A DNA stretch of 9,568 nucleotides, from NCBI GenBank assembly GCA_002394465.1, contig DGTU01000106.1:1-9568 (forward strand), read 5' to 3'. The first letter of the stretch is position 1, and each line of letters begins with the position of its first letter. The DNA is from Treponema sp. UBA4328. Lineage in GTDB: Bacteria; Spirochaetota; Spirochaetia; Treponematales; Treponemataceae. The position numbers were made by a program, and so were the translations under genes. The notes under the pieces were generated by a model that made no database searches, was not told the origin of the DNA, and worked only from the letters and a program-made list of their open reading frames with translations. Positions 7,441-9,568 of this stretch are shown here, piece after piece.

Positions 7441-9375
7441 ATTCAGTCTGACGGTACGGGTTTCGGATGTGATTGTTCCGCTGTCGTCCTGATAGAATGC
7501 GCGTATGCAGAAGTCAAGGACCTTTGATTCTGAAGAAAAATCAAGCGAAATCTTTTGAGGCGGATAGTCCGGAACGGTAAAGACAGCCTTTCCCTGTTCA
7601 TCTGAGATTTTGTATTCATAAAGGGAGTCAAAGAGCGGAACTGATTCATCTCCTGCAAGTGAAAGTTCATAGCGGAGTGCCTGCCGTGAAGACCTGACTG
7701 TAAGGTTGTAGTTCGTAAGGCCTGAAACGGTTTTTTTCGTAAAGGCAAGGGTGATGTTTTTTGAGTCCGGATCTTCCGTGATTTCCCTGTTAACAGAAAC
7801 GCGGTTTTCCTGTGTATTTGAAGCGATCGTTCCGATGGCGGCAAAAATCATCATTGCAAGCGTGACAAGCGTAGATGTAGTAACCGTAACCGTCATTACA
7901 AGCTTTTTTCTTGTGTAGCCGCGGCTTTTCTGAAAGGCACTTATGTTGTGAAGGAGCCTGAGCCACATAATCTGAATCGGGAAGAGTCCTGTTGCAAGGA
8001 GAAGGTTCATCGAAAAACTTGAAAATACGAAGTCCGAAAGCCTTGCTCCGTTTCCGTATAAAATAAGGTTCGCAATGTACGGCGAGAACGGAAGGCACAT
8101 GGCAATCAGTGACATGATGAGGAACGAAGATTTGCTTGCTGCGCGGGACAGGTAAATTATCAGGTATTCGATGAAGAATACAAAAAGCAGCATGAGGTCT
8201 ACGGCTGAAAATATAAAGATGTTCGCAATTGAAATGAGGGTCAGCGTATATCCGTAAACAAAGGCGTCGATGTTGATTTTTTTGTGTTCCTGAAAGATAA
8301 AGAGGGCAGAGATAAAAAGAATCGAAAAGATGAATTTAATTCCGAACTGAACGAACGGCGAAAGGTCTGCCATGAAAGAAATCAGGAAGGTAAATCCCTG
8401 TCCGGTGTACAGTGAAAAAAACGAAGTCCCGAGCGTCAGCGGAATCATATACCAGGCATTCTTGAGCTTGTTTTTGTTGAGCTGCTTGTTTTTGCCGACG
8501 AAAGAAAAATACGTGATTATAAAAAGAATCAGGGAAGCAATGACCAGAAGGAATATTACGAAGGCCCTTTCACCGATCCAGAGTGAGCGGAACGGAAGGT
8601 TAAAGTAAATGTAATGGTTATCCCACGAATCTGTTACGGAAGGATCATAGTCTTTGAGGAAGAACTCAAGGACGGCAAGGTCTGAACCTGAATTAAGCGT
8701 GAGGGCGGCGGACGGAATGCCTGAAAGCATATATGACGACATCCTGATTTCTCCGCGGATAAGACCGAGCCTGTAAAGGGAAAGGATTACGTTTTCCATC
8801 CTGAAGCTGATTCCGGAGTTTTCAAAGGCATCTGAAAGCATTTCGCTCAGCCATAGCGGAGAATTGTTCCTGTAAGTTCCGGTATGAATCGAGTTTGAGG
8901 CCGTTTCGTCAAAGTCTATTGTCAGTGCGCAGGCATTTTCGCGGTTCTGGTAGCAGGAAGCATACAGTGATGTTCCTGAAGTCATAAAGTCTGAGGTTTC
9001 GACAGGACTTTTCTGTACTGTAAAAATAAAGATTACCGTAATGTCCTTATTCTTTATTTTTTTAATCAGCGAAAGGATATCGTTTTTATATTTAAGTGCT
9101 TCAGACTGAAGGATGTCTATGATGACTGTATTTCTGTTAACGCTTTCTGCAGCAGGATTTAATGTTACTGAAATATTGAACGGAAAACTGTCATTGCCGG
9201 TAAAATACAGGTGTTCCCGTTGCGGATTAAGTGAAGCCTCTGCGAGAAAAGATTCAAGCTCTGCAGACAGGGCATAAGTATTTGCTGAATCTGCGGCAGA
9301 AGCGGTCTGGGCCGGCAGGGGTGAAAAAGCATAAAGGAGAAGAAAAACGCTGCAGATTTTTTGCAAAAATGCCAT
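7426..9375 (-). CDS. Secreted N-domain, multi-pass membrane protein; possible degenerate M28-peptidase-like fold
   Basis: 649 residues; family not firmly recognised. Residues 1-27 form a clear signal peptide (hydrophobic VFLLLYAF, cleavage near AQTASA). Residues ~30-265 are extracytoplasmic and alpha/beta in character: strands TVIIDIL (83-89) and TVIFIFTV (113-120), then GTSLYAS (134-140), ALTIDFD (150-156) and SSYMLSGIPSAALTL (213-227). The spacing and the GIP motif recall M28 metallopeptidases, but the expected His/Asp/Glu zinc ligands are not apparent. If right, it would be a non-catalytic domain, like the GPAA1-type layout of M28 fold plus membrane helices. About eight hydrophobic helices follow (near 271-293, 308-323, 328-361, 372-390, 392-410, 417-439, 449-475, 492-518), then a ~130-residue periplasmic beta-rich end. 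The start is the only ATG after an in-frame TAA 33 bases upstream; no ribosome binding site is seen. It is first in the unit with dinB and the outer-membrane protein. Confidence 0.75.
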   Translation of the reverse strand: MAFLQKICSVFLLLYAFSPLPAQTASAADSANTYALSAELESFLAEASLNPQREHLYFTGNDSFPFNISVTLNPAAESVNRNTVIIDILQSEALKYKNDILSLIKKIKNKDITVIFIFTVQKSPVETSDFMTSGTSLYASCYQNRENACALTIDFDETASNSIHTGTYRNNSPLWLSEMLSDAFENSGISFRMENVILSLYRLGLIRGEIRMSSYMLSGIPSAALTLNSGSDLAVLEFFLKDYDPSVTDSWDNHYIYFNLPFRSLWIGERAFVIFLLVIASLILFIITYFSFVGKNKQLNKNKLKNAWYMIPLTLGTSFFSLYTGQGFTFLISFMADLSPFVQFGIKFIFSILFISALFIFQEHKKINIDAFVYGYTLTLISIANIFIFSAVDLMLLFVFFIEYLIIYLSRAASKSSFLIMSLIAMCLPFSPYIANLILYGNGARLSDFVFSSFSMNLLLATGLFPIQIMWLRLLHNISAFQKSRGYTRKKLVMTVTVTTSTLVTLAMMIFAAIGTIASNTQENRVSVNREITEDPDSKNITLAFTKKTVSGLTNYNLTVRSSRQALRYELSLAGDESVPLFDSLYEYKISDEQGKAVFTVPDYPPQKISLDFSSESKVLDFCIRAFYQDDSGTITSETRTVRLNEEKA

Positions 9376-9380
9376 AATAT

Positions 9381-9409
9381 AAGATAATATTTGTCTGTTT
9401 ACAATGCAA
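9381..9409 (-). promoter_or_regulatory. Candidate promoter of the membrane-protein/dinB operon
   Basis: TTGCAT (9409-9404) and TATCTT (9386-9381) are 17 bases apart on the minus strand; TATTAT at 9389-9384 is an alternative -10. Either would start transcription at or within a few bases of the ATG at 9375, giving a leaderless or nearly leaderless mRNA, which fits the missing ribosome binding site. The match to consensus is modest. Confidence 0.45.
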
Positions 9410-9426
9410 GTAGGTTAGGATATAAT
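9398..9426 (+). promoter_or_regulatory. Strong sigma-70 promoter of the divergent plus-strand gene
   Basis: TTTACA (9398-9403) and a perfect TATAAT (9421-9426) are separated by 17 bases. Transcription would start near 9433, about 34 bases before the ATG at 9467. It overlaps the candidate minus-strand promoter at the -35 boxes, so the two directions may compete. Confidence 0.8.
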
Positions 9427-9466
9427 AATTTGATTTAATAATGTTTTAGTTGGGAGAACTTTGCTT

Positions 9467-9568
9467 ATGTGCGCAAAAAAATTCAGTCTGAATCTTCCGC
9501 TGAAAGTAATCCTTACTGAAGAGGGTACTTCTCACTTTATCAGCCATAAGAAAAAACTTCTGCGGTTC
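9467..9568 (+). CDS. Unrecognised protein, N-terminal 34 residues (cut by window end)
   Basis: The reading frame is open from ATG 9467 to the end of the window. GGAG at 9453-9456 lies 10 bases upstream, and an in-frame TGA at 9431 rules out a longer ORF. TTG at 9461 is too close to the ribosome binding site to be preferred. The peptide begins MCAKKFSLNLPLKVILTEEG and continues with a basic stretch (HKKKLLRF). I see no signal peptide, lipobox or known motif, so it is probably cytoplasmic. The strong promoter and spacing make it a real gene rather than a chance ORF. It is divergent from the membrane-protein/dinB unit. No function can be assigned from this fragment. Confidence 0.7.
   Translation, partial: MCAKKFSLNLPLKVILTEEGTSHFISHKKKLLRF

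Noticed and set aside
7443..7844. 133-codon minus-strand ORF
   Set aside because: It is a shadow of the C-terminal domain of the membrane protein; composition is random-like and basic.
9376..9466. SOS (LexA) operator upstream of the dinB operon
   Set aside because: I looked for the Bacillus-type, E. coli-type and Leptospira-type boxes and saw no match.
1..9568. GC-skew switch suggesting a replication origin or terminus
   Set aside because: Hand counts of G and C on single lines were inconsistent within the operon, so no reliable switch is visible.
1..9568. CRISPR array, insertion sequence, prophage or toxin-antitoxin genes
   Set aside because: No regularly spaced repeats, transposase, integrase or phage motifs were seen on either strand.

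Overview
The window looks like a stretch of a host-associated Treponema-type spirochaete chromosome. This is an inference from moderate to low GC, signal-peptide style, a tRNA without encoded CCA, and the mix of envelope and repair genes. No ribosomal marker is present to fix the taxon. Everything from about 1 to 9375 is on the minus strand; a divergent plus-strand gene begins at the right edge.

Read in the minus-strand direction (right to left), the layout has three parts. First, at 9375-1721, there is a two-ORF unit. It starts with a 649-residue secreted/multi-pass membrane protein: signal peptide, an extracytoplasmic domain that faintly resembles a degenerate M28 peptidase fold, about eight membrane helices and a C-terminal periplasmic domain. 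Its stop codon overlaps, in TAATG, the start of a 1901-codon ORF. The first ~389 residues of that ORF are a complete DNA polymerase IV (DinB) ending in a clamp-binding motif. The remaining ~1511 residues are a signal peptide followed by a very large outer-membrane beta-barrel protein with SprA-like features.

Second, at 1720-1459, a tRNA-Glu(UUC) gene has its own strong promoter and an intrinsic terminator, followed by a palindromic REP/MITE-like repeat. Third, at 1438-1, lies the 5' part of a DinG-type iron-sulfur helicase gene that runs off the window.

At the right edge, 9376-9466 is a divergent promoter region. A near-consensus plus-strand promoter drives an unrecognised gene that starts at 9467 and is cut by the window end.

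The most interesting point is the polymerase/outer-membrane fusion. At the junction, a six-A run is followed by TTAATG. Removing one A would end dinB with TAA overlapping the ATG of the membrane protein, the same TAATG arrangement seen at the upstream gene boundary. The fusion is therefore either a recent or artefactual one-base change between two translationally coupled genes, or a slippage-controlled junction. The functional link between a lesion-bypass polymerase and two envelope proteins in one operon is unexplained.
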